Shown: positions 1 to 9,224, counted from the stretch's first letter. The stretch: DNA of 64,000 nt from an uncultured Bacilli bacterium (GCA_947624045.1 CANQIL010000003.1:1-64000), one strand, 5' to 3'. Numbers and translations: made by a program. Notes: generated from the sequence alone by a model not told the origin.

Positions 1-80
1 AAGTACAATATTAGATATGCGGTATAAATAAGTTACAAAATTTTTTTTGTAAAATTTTTTAAAAAAATTACAAAAAACCA

Positions 81-111
81 TTGACAGACAAGCTCGGGGG
101 GGGGGTATGAT
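81..111 (+). promoter_or_regulatory. Promoter with G10 tract in its spacer (candidate phase-variable switch)
   Basis: A consensus -35 box TTGACA (81-86) and a -10 box TATGAT (106-111) are separated by 19 nt, of which the last ten (96-105) are an unbroken run of G in an otherwise very AT-rich region. Homopolymer runs between -35 and -10 change promoter strength by slipped-strand mispairing in several pathogens. Loss of two G would give the optimal 17-nt spacer. It drives the surface-protein gene starting near 154. Confidence 0.7.
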
Positions 112-153
112 ATAGTTAAATAAAAATAGAAATAGTGGAAAAGAGTGATGGTT

Positions 154-2166
154 ATGAATAGTAGGAAACAAAAATATATGATAATTGGAGCTTTATGCTT
201 AGTAGTAATTGGCTTATCAATTGGCTATGCAGTTTTATCTGCTAATTTAAAAATAGGTGGAACTGCTACTGTTCAACAAGAGAAGTGGAGTGTTATTTTT
301 GTAAGTGAAAATACTACTACTTCTAAAACTGGTAAAGCAACATGTAAAATTGGTAAAGTAACGGGAACATCCGTTACAGGCTTAAGTGCTTCTTTTAAAG
401 TACCAGGAGATTCTTGTACTTTTACTATTCCTGTTGAGAATGCTGGTACTATTGCGGCTAAGTTAACAAATGTTGATGGAATAAATACTCCTTTGTCTTA
501 TACAGTTAAATCTCCTGAAGATGAAGAAATCCTAAGAGGAAATGTTACTTATGAAGTATATTATGGTGATACGCAAATAAATACTGAAACTACTTTTGAA
601 AATATAGATATATTAGATTCTAAAGAAAAAACAACTGTAACTCTAAAAGTAGCTTTTAATAGTGAAGCTACTAGTATTCCTAATGATACTGTTACTATTA
701 AAGGACTAGACAGAACATTTATTTTTGAAAATATAGTAAGTGGAGATGGTTCATCAGGTACAGTTACACCTGTTGTAGAAACTAAACCAAATGCACCAGT
801 ACTAAATGGAGATATGATACCGGTATATTATGAAGCGACAAGTACTGAAGGGGGAGTATGGAAAAAGGCTGATTCAAGTAATAAAGATAATAGTTGGTAT
901 GACTATGACCATCAAAAATGGGCTAATGCTGTAACTGTTACTTCTGATGTTCGAAATAATTTAATCCAAGCTGAACCAGGAGCAGAAATTGATATTAAGG
1001 ACATAAATACAATGTGGGTCTGGATACCAAGATATTCATATACGATACAAGGAATTTATGGCAGAGGCGGAACAAGTGCTGAATTACCTGGTGCCATTGA
1101 TATAAAGTTCTTATCAAAGACGGACTCAGCTGAAAATGGAACAGCTAATTACACAGGGAATGAACAAAAAAATTGGAGAACACCGGATGCTTTCAATTTT
1201 GGTGGAACAACCCAGGATGGAATATGGGTAGGAAAGTTTGAAATAACTGGTTCATTAGAAAATAATTGTATAGATTCATCATGCAATGTAAGTAATGTAA
1301 CAATAAAACCAGGATTAACTTCACTTAGAAGTCAAAAAAATTCGAGTTTCTTCTATGCTGCAAGAAGTATGCAAAAAACGTATTATTCCACTTATGGATT
1401 TAATACGGATAAAGGCGACTTGCATATGATGAAAAATGATGAATGGGGAGCAGCAGCCTATCTATCACAAAGTAAATATGGAAAACACGGTAATCCTGAC
1501 TATTTTGGAAAATATGAAGAGGTATATCAAAACAAATCAAGTGAATATATAACAGGGAACAGTAACGGAACACCGAGCCAAAATGATTATGCATCTAAAC
1601 AATATGCCTATAATGATATGACTGATTTAGGAGATGGCAAGGGTCAAGCAGGACCTGGAGCTTCTACAACAGGAAATATTTACGGAATATATGATATGAG
1701 TGGTTGTAGTTGGGAAAGTGTTATGGGAGTATTAGCCTACTATCAAGATGATTCACCAATGAGTGGAAATTCTACAATATTGAATTCAGGCTTTACAGGA
1801 AAAGTATTAGAAAATGAAGATTATATTGACTTTATAAATGATCCATCAATTTCTTTCCCAAATTCAAAATATTACAATTTATATAAAGTTGCGACGACAA
1901 AAGAGGGAATGCCTCTAAAGTCTGACTTAAAAAATTCAGAAAAAGCTTGTAATGGTGAAGTATGTTATGGACAAGCACTATCAGAAACAGCAGGTTGGTA
2001 TGGTGATTATGCGGGATTTGTATATCCGAAAGATACTTGGTCATCGCGTGGTGGTAGTTATAGTAAACTCATTATTGCAGGTGTGTTCTCTTCTCACACT
2101 AATAGCGGTGATTCTACTGGTATTGATAGTAGTACAAGTACTCGTTTCGTTTTAACACCTCAATAG
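154..2166 (+). CDS. Large surface protein: SipW/TasA-type leader plus formylglycine-enzyme/C-lectin-like domain
   Basis: About 670 residues. The N terminus (MNSRKQKYMIIGAL...) is a membrane-spanning leader followed by the block GYAVLSANLKIGGTATV, shared with the TasA-like proteins at 38854-41084, so export by the SipW-like peptidase at 41099 is inferred. Residues ~30-205 form a beta-rich TasA-like module. From ~215 (NAPVLNGDMIPVYY, MWVWIPRYSYTIQG) to the end it matches surface proteins with a formylglycine-generating-enzyme/C-type-lectin fold. The C-terminal ~50 residues (SSRGGSYSKLIIAGVF to STRFVLTPQ) align with the hypervariable-looking tail of the protein at 6552. GTG 145 and ATG 148 are in frame; ATG 154 is preferred because AAGAG (141-145) then sits 8 nt upstream. 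Single gene under a G10-tract promoter, followed by a terminator. Probable adhesin; ligand unknown. Confidence 0.8.
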   Translation: MNSRKQKYMIIGALCLVVIGLSIGYAVLSANLKIGGTATVQQEKWSVIFVSENTTTSKTGKATCKIGKVTGTSVTGLSASFKVPGDSCTFTIPVENAGTIAAKLTNVDGINTPLSYTVKSPEDEEILRGNVTYEVYYGDTQINTETTFENIDILDSKEKTTVTLKVAFNSEATSIPNDTVTIKGLDRTFIFENIVSGDGSSGTVTPVVETKPNAPVLNGDMIPVYYEATSTEGGVWKKADSSNKDNSWYDYDHQKWANAVTVTSDVRNNLIQAEPGAEIDIKDINTMWVWIPRYSYTIQGIYGRGGTSAELPGAIDIKFLSKTDSAENGTANYTGNEQKNWRTPDAFNFGGTTQDGIWVGKFEITGSLENNCIDSSCNVSNVTIKPGLTSLRSQKNSSFFYAARSMQKTYYSTYGFNTDKGDLHMMKNDEWGAAAYLSQSKYGKHGNPDYFGKYEEVYQNKSSEYITGNSNGTPSQNDYASKQYAYNDMTDLGDGKGQAGPGASTTGNIYGIYDMSGCSWESVMGVLAYYQDDSPMSGNSTILNSGFTGKVLENEDYIDFINDPSISFPNSKYYNLYKVATTKEGMPLKSDLKNSEKACNGEVCYGQALSETAGWYGDYAGFVYPKDTWSSRGGSYSKLIIAGVFSSHTNSGDSTGIDSSTSTRFVLTPQ

Positions 2167-2183
2167 ATAACTCAAAAATTGAA

Positions 2184-2217
2184 AAAGACAGTATTTAGAA
2201 ACTGTTTTTTTTCTTTT
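2184..2217 (+). terminator. Rho-independent terminator
   Basis: Hairpin AAGACAGT / ACTGTTTTT (one mismatch) with an A/T-rich loop and a long T run directly after the surface-protein stop codon. Confidence 0.7.
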
Positions 2218-2301
2218 TAATTTGTATTTCAAAAAAGATTTCACTAAATATAGAAAGTTTTAAAAATATATAGTATAATCTAGAAAAGAAATGGTGATTT
2301 G

Positions 2302-3147
2302 ATGAAACTAATTGTGAAAAAAGAAGCTCTGTTATTAGATTATCTCTATGAAAATTTAGATATGCCTAAAAAAAGAATAAAGCAGTATTTAACTAAAGGT
2401 GATATATTTATAAATAATAATAAAATTACAAAGTATGATTATAAGCTATATCCTGGTATGAACATAATAATTGATAATAGTAAAAATAAAAAAGAATTTC
2501 CCTTTGAGATAGTTTATGAAGATGAACATATTTACGCAATAAATAAACCAAGTGGACTACTCACAATCGCAACATCAAAAGAAAAAGAAAAAACTCTTTA
2601 TCATATACTAAGAGAATATATAAAAACAAATAGAAAAAATGAAAAGATTTTTATAGTACATAGATTAGATAAAGATACAAGTGGAATAATAATATTTGCT
2701 AAAGATGAAAAAACTAAAAATATATTGCAAGATAAATGGAATGAAATAGTTACTTTAAGAGAATATGTAGGAGTTATTCATGGTAAACTAAGAAAAAAGA
2801 GTGGTTTAATTGATGAGTATCTTTTAGAAACTAAGACTAATTTAGTTTATGTATCAAAGAATAATGAAGGTAAGAGGGCCATAACTAATTATCAAGTTAA
2901 AAATGAAAATGATAAGTATTCTTTACTTAATATAGTTATAAAAACAGGACGTAAAAATCAAATTAGAGTAGCCTTTAGTAGTATAAATCATCCTATTGTT
3001 GGAGATAAAAAATATGGCATAAAAGATAACTTTAATAGATTGTATTTGCATGCTAATAGATTAAAAATATACTTGCCATATTTAAAAAAAGAAGTATTAT
3101 TTGAAACTACTATTCCAAATGAATTTAAAACAATAATGAAAGGATAA
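2302..3147 (+). CDS. RluA-family 23S rRNA pseudouridine synthase
   Basis: Isomerises uridine to pseudouridine in structured RNA, most likely 23S rRNA (RluD/YlyB-like). An N-terminal S4 RNA-binding domain (~residues 10-65, KKRIKQYLTKGDIFINN) precedes the catalytic domain; the motif VHRLDKDTSGIIIFAK holds the catalytic Asp of the HRLD signature. Length 281 aa is typical. TTG 2299 is in frame, but ATG 2302 follows a GGTGAT ribosome site at a better distance. It heads a run of closely spaced genes to asnS. A -10-like TATAAT lies at 2274-2279. Exact target uridine cannot be told from sequence. Confidence 0.9.
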   Translation: MKLIVKKEALLLDYLYENLDMPKKRIKQYLTKGDIFINNNKITKYDYKLYPGMNIIIDNSKNKKEFPFEIVYEDEHIYAINKPSGLLTIATSKEKEKTLYHILREYIKTNRKNEKIFIVHRLDKDTSGIIIFAKDEKTKNILQDKWNEIVTLREYVGVIHGKLRKKSGLIDEYLLETKTNLVYVSKNNEGKRAITNYQVKNENDKYSLLNIVIKTGRKNQIRVAFSSINHPIVGDKKYGIKDNFNRLYLHANRLKIYLPYLKKEVLFETTIPNEFKTIMKG

Positions 3148-3152
3148 AAGGT

Positions 3153-4331
3153 ATGAAAAAGACATTAATAACTTTAGTAATAATTATATTATTAGGAGTA
3201 CTAGGCTTTTCAATTTATAAAAAAGTTTATTTAACAGATAAGCCTAAAAGTACAGCTAAGAAAAAAACAGAAGAAAAAGTAAGTAGTGAAGAACTTGAAA
3301 AATATAAAGGATTATTATTTGAAAAATATTATGAAGACGCTATTAAGACAGTAAAGAAGATGTCTTTAGAAGAAAAAGTAGGGCAAGTCTTTTTAGTTAG
3401 ATATGATATAAATACTTTTAATGATGAATCTAATTATTATCCAGGAGGTTATGTTTTATTTGCTAAAGACTTTGAAAATCATACGAAAGAAAGTATAAAA
3501 GAAGAATTAGATAATGACCAAAGAGTTAGTAAATATCCTCTTATATTAGCTGTTGATGAAGAGGGAGGTACTGTAACTAGAGTAAGTCGTTTTAAAGAGT
3601 TTAGAGATGAAAAGTTTGCATCGAACCAAGATATTTATAATACTGGTGGTTATGAATTATTAGAAAAGACAGAAAATGAAAAAGCTGAGTTATTACTAAA
3701 ACTAGGTCTTAATACTAACTTGGCTCCTGTTAGTGATGTATCTGTTGATGAAAATGATTTTATCTATAGTAGAAGTTTTGGACAAGATGCTACTAAAACA
3801 GCTGAATTTGTTAAAAATATGGTTACTTATGCTAATAATGCGGGAATTAATTCTTGTCTTAAACATTTTCCAGGTTATGGTAATAATGTTGATACCCATA
3901 CAGGCATTTCCATAGATAATAGAAGTTATGAGAACTTTTTAGAAAATGACTTTTTACCATTTAAAGCGGGAATTGAAGCTAAAGTACCTAGTATTTTAGT
4001 AAGTCATAATATTATTAATGCAATAGATAGTAATTATCCAGCTTCTTTAAGTAGTAAAGTAATTAGTGAATTAAGAAATACTTTAGGCTTTAGTGGTATT
4101 ATTATGACTGATGACTTAGCTATGGACGCCGTTAAGTCTTATGTAGAAGATGGTAAGGCTAGTGTCTTAGCAATCAATGCTGGAAATGATATGATTATTA
4201 CTAGTGATTTTATAACTATGTATAATGAAGTGTTAAATGCTGTAAAAAGTGGTATAATAGATGAAAATGTTTTAAATGAAGCCGTAATTAGAATAACGGC
4301 TTGGAAATATAAAACAGGACTATATTATTAA
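3153..4331 (+). CDS. Glycoside hydrolase family 3, NagZ-like beta-N-acetylhexosaminidase, membrane-anchored
   Basis: Predicted to cleave beta-linked N-acetylglucosamine during cell-wall muropeptide turnover. An N-terminal hydrophobic segment (residues 4-22, ITLVIIILLGVLGFSI) acts as a signal anchor, so the enzyme faces outside. GH3 landmarks: LILAVDEEGGTVTRVSRF, the catalytic His region CLKHFPGYGNNVDTHTG (NagZ-type KHFPGxGxxxxDxH) and MTDDLAMDAV with the nucleophile Asp. There is no C-terminal GH3 domain, as in single-domain NagZ. Starts 5 bp after the pseudouridine synthase, so probably co-transcribed. Confidence 0.87.
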   Translation: MKKTLITLVIIILLGVLGFSIYKKVYLTDKPKSTAKKKTEEKVSSEELEKYKGLLFEKYYEDAIKTVKKMSLEEKVGQVFLVRYDINTFNDESNYYPGGYVLFAKDFENHTKESIKEELDNDQRVSKYPLILAVDEEGGTVTRVSRFKEFRDEKFASNQDIYNTGGYELLEKTENEKAELLLKLGLNTNLAPVSDVSVDENDFIYSRSFGQDATKTAEFVKNMVTYANNAGINSCLKHFPGYGNNVDTHTGISIDNRSYENFLENDFLPFKAGIEAKVPSILVSHNIINAIDSNYPASLSSKVISELRNTLGFSGIIMTDDLAMDAVKSYVEDGKASVLAINAGNDMIITSDFITMYNEVLNAVKSGIIDENVLNEAVIRITAWKYKTGLYY

Positions 4332-4355
4332 AAATTAAAAGTAGTAGGAAAAAAT

Positions 4356-4814
4356 ATGAAGTATAAAATTAATGAATGTAATTATGATATAAAAAAGTTT
4401 ATTAAAGAAAATATATGTGAAGAATTTAAAATAGATTATTGGGATGATTGGTTAGATAAACAAGATTATAATTCTCTACAAATAAAACCAAATATTTTAG
4501 TAAGTGCTGAAATAGAAAATAATCTAGTTGGTACATGTAGTATTAAAATAATTAATAATAAAGAATGTTACTTAAATTCTTTTTATGTAAAAAAAGAATA
4601 TCGCAATAGAGGAATAGGTAATAAATTATTTAACTTATGTATGGATTATGCTAAAGAAAGTAATTGTAAAAAGATTACATTAAGTGTTGACCCTAAATTT
4701 ACGATTGCTAAAGCTTTTTATGAAAAAAGAGGTTTTATTTTTGATTATTATGATGAACAAAGACAAGAATTAAATTATTATAAATATATAGAAAGTAGGG
4801 ATAAAAATGACTGA
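4356..4814 (+). CDS. GNAT-family N-acetyltransferase
   Basis: A 152-aa acetyl-CoA-dependent acetyltransferase. The core shows the acetyl-CoA pyrophosphate loop YRNRGIGNKLF (Q/RxxGxG/A), preceded by the beta-strand LNSFYVKKEY and followed by the family ending AKAFYEKRGF. Its last 8 bp overlap the asnS start, so the two are translationally coupled. Substrate cannot be inferred; small-molecule or protein N-termini are both possible. Confidence 0.85.
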   Translation: MKYKINECNYDIKKFIKENICEEFKIDYWDDWLDKQDYNSLQIKPNILVSAEIENNLVGTCSIKIINNKECYLNSFYVKKEYRNRGIGNKLFNLCMDYAKESNCKKITLSVDPKFTIAKAFYEKRGFIFDYYDEQRQELNYYKYIESRDKND

Positions 4815-6189
4815 TAAATATTTATTTACAAATTATGAAGAATACTTAAATAAAGAAGTTACTTTAGAAGGATGGATAAAGAATCATCGTAAACAAAAAG
4901 AGTTTGGTTTTATATCTTTTTCCGATGGAACTTACTTTACCCAAATACAAATAGTTTATGATAATAGCTTAAGTGATTTTTTAGATATTCAAAAATTTCA
5001 TATAGGTAGTGCTATTCAAGTAACAGGTATAGTTGTAAAATCTCCTAAAGAAGGACAATTATTTGAAATACAAGCTAAGAGTATATGCTTATTAGGAGAC
5101 TGTCTAGAAGATTATCCTATTCAACCTAAAAAGCATAGTAGAGAATTCTTAAGAGAACAAGCTTATCTTAGACCTAGAACTAATCTATTTCAAGCTGTTT
5201 TTCAAATTAGAAGTAAAGCTGCTTTTGCAATACACGAATATTTTCAAAAGAAAGATTTTGTATACTTCCATGCTCCTTTAATAACAGCAAGTGATTGTGA
5301 AGGAGCAGGTGAGATGTTCCATGTAACAACTTTTGATTTAGAAAATGTTCCTAAAAATAAAGATGGTAGTGTTGATTATACTAAAGACTTCTTTGGTAAA
5401 ATGGCTTCCTTAACAGTATCAGGACAACTACAAGCAGAAACATTTGCTTTAGCATATAAAAATGTTTATACTTTTGGACCTACTTTTAGAGCAGAAAATT
5501 CTAATACTAAAACCCATGCTTCAGAATTTTGGATGATAGAACCAGAAATGGCTTTTTGTGATTTAGAAAAAGATATGGATATAATGGAAGATATGCTTAA
5601 AAATGTTGTTAAGTATGTACTAGATAATTGTAAAAAAGAATTAGAATTCTTAGATAATTTTGTTGAAAAAGGCCTTATTGAAAAATTAGAGAATTTATTA
5701 AAGAAAAAAGCTATTCGTATTACTCATCATGAAGCTATTAAAGAATTAAAAGAAGCTAATAAGAATTTTGAATTTGCTCCTGAATATGGTGAAGACTTAG
5801 CTAGAGAACATGAAAAGTACTTAACAGAAGAAAAGTATCATGCTCCTGTCTTTGTATATGATTGGCCTAAAGATATAAAAGCTTTCTATATGAGACTTAA
5901 TGATGATAATAAAACAGTTGCGGCTGTAGATTTATTAGTACCAGGTTCAGGTGAATTAATGGGAGGTTCCCAAAGAGAAGAAAGATATGATGTTTTATTA
6001 AAAAGAATGAAAGAGCTAAATACTGGAGTAGATGAATTAGACTGGTATTTAAAATTAAGACAATATGGAGGATGTGTCCATTCCGGATTTGGTATGGGCT
6101 TTGAAAGATTAATTATGTATTTAACAGGAATAGAAAATATAAGAGATGTTATTCCTTATCCCAGAACTCCAGGTAATTGTGATTTTTAA
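4807..6189 (+). CDS. asnS: Asparaginyl-tRNA synthetase
   Basis: Charges tRNA-Asn; class IIb aminoacyl-tRNA synthetase of 460 aa (normal). An N-terminal OB-fold anticodon-binding domain (~1-105, LEGWIKNHRKQKEFGFISFSDG) is followed by the catalytic core with motif 2 (FRAENSNTKTHASEFWMIE) and motif 3 (GFGMGFERLIMYLTG) and the usual C-terminal PYPRTPGNCDF. Overlaps the GNAT gene; an intrinsic terminator follows 13 bp after the stop. Confidence 0.97.
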   Translation: MTDKYLFTNYEEYLNKEVTLEGWIKNHRKQKEFGFISFSDGTYFTQIQIVYDNSLSDFLDIQKFHIGSAIQVTGIVVKSPKEGQLFEIQAKSICLLGDCLEDYPIQPKKHSREFLREQAYLRPRTNLFQAVFQIRSKAAFAIHEYFQKKDFVYFHAPLITASDCEGAGEMFHVTTFDLENVPKNKDGSVDYTKDFFGKMASLTVSGQLQAETFALAYKNVYTFGPTFRAENSNTKTHASEFWMIEPEMAFCDLEKDMDIMEDMLKNVVKYVLDNCKKELEFLDNFVEKGLIEKLENLLKKKAIRITHHEAIKELKEANKNFEFAPEYGEDLAREHEKYLTEEKYHAPVFVYDWPKDIKAFYMRLNDDNKTVAAVDLLVPGSGELMGGSQREERYDVLLKRMKELNTGVDELDWYLKLRQYGGCVHSGFGMGFERLIMYLTGIENIRDVIPYPRTPGNCDF

Positions 6190-6202
6190 TCGTAAAAAAG
6201 TG

Positions 6203-6232
6203 TAAAGTAGTAATACTTTATCTTTTTATTTT
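6203..6232 (+). terminator. Rho-independent terminator after asnS
   Basis: Perfect 7-bp stem TAAAGTA / TACTTTA with a GTAA tetraloop (6203-6220) followed by a T-rich tail. Confidence 0.8.
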
Positions 6233-6372
6233 GTCATTATGAGTATAAAATAATGTACAGATAAACCTATATTTTTTAGATACTAAAATACTGCTAGCTT
6301 ATTGAATATTAAATGCAAGCAAATATATTAAAAAAAATAGGATATACTAATTGTAAGTAAGGTGATATCAGT

Positions 6373-6531
6373 ATGAAAGATATAATATACATAAGAATAG
6401 ACAAAGAAATTAAACAGAAGTTAGATATGTTAGCCTTAAAAGATAATAGAAGTTTAAATAATTATATAGTAACGCTCTTAACAAAATTTGTGGAAACGCA
6501 AGATAAAGAAAAGGAAAAAGAAAAAAATTAG
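6373..6531 (+). CDS. Ribbon-helix-helix (Arc/CopG-type) DNA-binding protein
   Basis: A 52-aa ORF with the RHH pattern: a short basic beta-strand (DIIYIRIDKEIKQKLDMLA) followed by two helices around NRSLNNYIVTLLTKF and a lysine/glutamate tail. ATG 6373 follows an AAGGTGAT ribosome site. It ends 20 bp before the large surface-protein gene at 6552 and is probably co-transcribed with it, so a role as its autoregulator is inferred. RHH dimers normally bind short inverted repeats in their own promoter; a TATACT -10-like box is at 6343-6348. Confidence 0.75.
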   Translation: MKDIIYIRIDKEIKQKLDMLALKDNRSLNNYIVTLLTKFVETQDKEKEKEKN

Positions 6532-6551
6532 TAGTAAAGAGATGATAAAAA

Positions 6552-9185
6552 ATGAAAAAATTTAACAAATATATCCTAGCATTAATAGTAATAACGGTAG
6601 TAGTAATGACTATAGGTTATTCTGCTTTAAATAGTGAATTAAATATTACGGGAGATGTTAATTATCGACCAGAAAAAGATGTTAGAATTACTAGTTTTAC
6701 AACTAGTGAAAAACCTAGTGAAATGACAGTTGAGTATGCAGATTTTTCTAAACATGAAATTAAGCTTGGTTATACTACAACTGGAGAATGTAGTATAACT
6801 TATACAGTTAAAGTAGAAAACTTTTCAGCTGTAAATATGGGTATTTTAAGTATAAGTGGATTAGATGGAAATATAGAAGTACAAAAAGATATTATTGGTA
6901 AAAAATTAGTAGGTCCTGCTAGTAGTAATACTTTTACTATTACGTTTAAACCTACAACGGCAGAAATAAAAAAGACATATTTATTAACTTTTAATTTTAA
7001 ACAAGTATTTACTGTTACTTATAATGGTTTTAGTAATATTGATGATTATAAAAAAGAAATATTCATGGGAGAAGAATATTCACAAAATTTTGGTAGTAGT
7101 GCTCCTAAAAATATAGAAGTAACAATGAATGGAGAAATACTAAATACTTATAGTTATACTAGTGGTATTTTAACAATACCTAATGTATCAGGAAATTTAG
7201 TAATTAATGGAAATAATGCTCCATCATTTAAAGATAGTTGTGAAAATCATCCGAATGCTCCAGTTTTAAATGGAGATATGATTCCAGTTGTTTATGATGA
7301 AGAAAATCAAACTTGGGTGAAGCAAGATTTGTCTAAAAGCTATGATTATTGCAATCAAGTATGGGCCAATGCTGTAACAGTGAAAAATACAGTTAAAGAC
7401 TTATCAGGAAATAACAATGATGGATTAATTCGTGGTAATGCTATTATTGGCAATGGAGAAGCTACTTTAGATGGAGTAGATGATTATATAAATTGCGGAT
7501 TATATCGATATGATTTTAAAAGTGAAATATCATATGTAGTAAAGATTAGAAATGAAAGTGATACTAAAGGATTACTTATTGGTAACTGGGATGCTGGCGG
7601 TGGTGGTCTTAATATTTATGCACATGATAAAATATTTTTTGAATTATATGTAAATGATGGTTATAAGTACGTATATGGAGTGTTAAAAAGTAACGATTAT
7701 AATACAATAGTGGCAACATATGATGGGTCAGATATGAAATTATATATAAATGGTGAATTAGCAGGTTCTACTCCTGTAGTTGGTAGTATAAAGTTATCTA
7801 CTGCTTCTATGTCTTTAGGGGCTAATCTTACAGAAATGGATATATTAGATTCTAGTACAACGGCTAGAGTCAATATAAATGATGTTTTAGTGTTTAATAA
7901 AGCTTTAAGTGATGACGAAATAAAGGCACATTATAGTAATGAAGTTAGCTTGGGACAAACGCAACCATTACTTTATTATAATTTTGAAGATGCTAGTAGA
8001 GAATATTATAAGAAAGCTAATAATGGTACTTCAATTAGTATGGATGATATTAATACAATGTGGGTATGGATACCAAGATATTCATATACAATTCAAGGAC
8101 CTTATGGTCGAGGTGGAGCAAGTACAGCATTACCTGGTGCAATCGATATAAAGTTTTTATCTGAAACTGACCCAATTGAAAGTGGAAAAGCCAATTACAT
8201 AGGAAATGAAGAAAGCGAATGGAAGACACCAGATGCCTTTAACTTTGGAAGGACTACGCAAGCAGGAATATGGGTCGGAAAATTTGAAACAGCAGGAGAG
8301 TTAGCAAGTGCTTGTACAAGTGAAAGTTGTACTGTAAACAAATTATCTATAAAGCCAGATATGTCGTCTTTAAGAAGTCAAAAAGTAAGTAGTTTCTTCT
8401 ATGCCGCAAGAAGTATGCAAAATGATACGGCAACTTTTGGATTTAGTGATAGTGGAGACTTGCATATGATGAAGAATGATGAGTGGGGAGCAGTAGCTTA
8501 TCTTTCCCAAAGTAAATATGGAAAATATGGAAATACTGATTATACTGGACCTAATAAGGAAATTTATCAAAATAAATCAGATAAATATATAACAGGTTCA
8601 AGCAATGGAACACCAAGTCAAAATGATACAAAAAATCCGCAATATGCTTATAATAATATGACGGAATTAGGAGATGGCAAAGGACAAGCTGGACCTGGAG
8701 CTTCAACTACTGGAAATATTTACGGAATATACGATATGAGTGGAGGAACATGGGAATATGTAATGGGAGTACTTGCTTACAATGAAGATGATACACCAAT
8801 GAGTGGAAAATCAACTACATCTAATTCTGGCTTTAATGGAAAAGTATATGAATCTGGTGCTTATGATGATTTTATAAACTATTCATTTCCAGATAATAAA
8901 TATTTCAATTTATATAAAGTTGGAACAAAAGTTGGTGAAATGCCATCAAGCTCAACTTTGACAAATTCACAAAAAGCCTGTGATGGGGGAATATGTTATG
9001 GACAAGCCTTATCAGAAACTACTAATTGGTATGGAGATGGGAGCGGATTCGTATACCGCGAGCTCCCGTGGCCCGTACGCGGCGGTTACTTTAGTTATAC
9101 CACTGTTGCAGGAGTGTTCGGCTCGAGCAGCTCTTCCGGCAACGCTCACAGCACCTACGGGTCCCGTTTCGTTTTCGCTCCTTGA
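6552..9185 (+). CDS. Large surface protein with LamG-like insert and GC-rich, DGR-like variable C-terminus
   Basis: 877 aa. Residues 6-24 form a leader (ILALIVITVVVMTIGYSALN) followed by a TasA-like module (~30-150). Residues ~155-225 resemble a small bacterial repeat domain. The formylglycine-enzyme/C-lectin-like region begins at NAPVLNGDMIPVVYDE (~235), is interrupted by a concanavalin/LamG-type domain (~275-465: DLSGNNNDGLI, ATLDGVDDYINCG, LYINGELAGS, LVFNKALSDDEI) and resumes at MWVWIPRYSYTIQG (~515). The last ~48 residues (from GFVYRELPWPVRGGYF to SRFVFAP) are encoded by DNA whose composition switches sharply to GC-rich, unlike the rest of the gene and the related gene at 154. This is the pattern of a retroelement-diversified ligand-binding face. 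Probable adhesin exported by the SipW-like peptidase; ligand unknown. Confidence 0.8.
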   Translation: MKKFNKYILALIVITVVVMTIGYSALNSELNITGDVNYRPEKDVRITSFTTSEKPSEMTVEYADFSKHEIKLGYTTTGECSITYTVKVENFSAVNMGILSISGLDGNIEVQKDIIGKKLVGPASSNTFTITFKPTTAEIKKTYLLTFNFKQVFTVTYNGFSNIDDYKKEIFMGEEYSQNFGSSAPKNIEVTMNGEILNTYSYTSGILTIPNVSGNLVINGNNAPSFKDSCENHPNAPVLNGDMIPVVYDEENQTWVKQDLSKSYDYCNQVWANAVTVKNTVKDLSGNNNDGLIRGNAIIGNGEATLDGVDDYINCGLYRYDFKSEISYVVKIRNESDTKGLLIGNWDAGGGGLNIYAHDKIFFELYVNDGYKYVYGVLKSNDYNTIVATYDGSDMKLYINGELAGSTPVVGSIKLSTASMSLGANLTEMDILDSSTTARVNINDVLVFNKALSDDEIKAHYSNEVSLGQTQPLLYYNFEDASREYYKKANNGTSISMDDINTMWVWIPRYSYTIQGPYGRGGASTALPGAIDIKFLSETDPIESGKANYIGNEESEWKTPDAFNFGRTTQAGIWVGKFETAGELASACTSESCTVNKLSIKPDMSSLRSQKVSSFFYAARSMQNDTATFGFSDSGDLHMMKNDEWGAVAYLSQSKYGKYGNTDYTGPNKEIYQNKSDKYITGSSNGTPSQNDTKNPQYAYNNMTELGDGKGQAGPGASTTGNIYGIYDMSGGTWEYVMGVLAYNEDDTPMSGKSTTSNSGFNGKVYESGAYDDFINYSFPDNKYFNLYKVGTKVGEMPSSSTLTNSQKACDGGICYGQALSETTNWYGDGSGFVYRELPWPVRGGYFSYTTVAGVFGSSSSSGNAHSTYGSRFVFAP

Positions 9186-9210
9186 AACTTGACAAGGTCC
9201 AGGGTCTCAG
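9041..9210 (+). other. Candidate diversity-generating-retroelement variable region
   Basis: The sequence is abruptly GC-rich from about 9041, runs through the stop codon at 9183-9185 and ends near 9210, where the AT-rich background resumes. Many codons are NNC (CGC, CTC, CCC, TAC, AGC, TCC, GGC, AAC, CAC), as expected when AAC codons of a template repeat are randomised at A. The encoded residues are the C-terminal ligand-binding tail of a C-lectin-type fold, the usual target. The GC-rich block passing beyond the stop fits the invariant end (IMH-like) of such a region. No template repeat or reverse transcriptase was found in the window, so the donor would act from elsewhere. Confidence 0.6.
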
Positions 9211-9224
9211 ATTGAAGGTGAATT

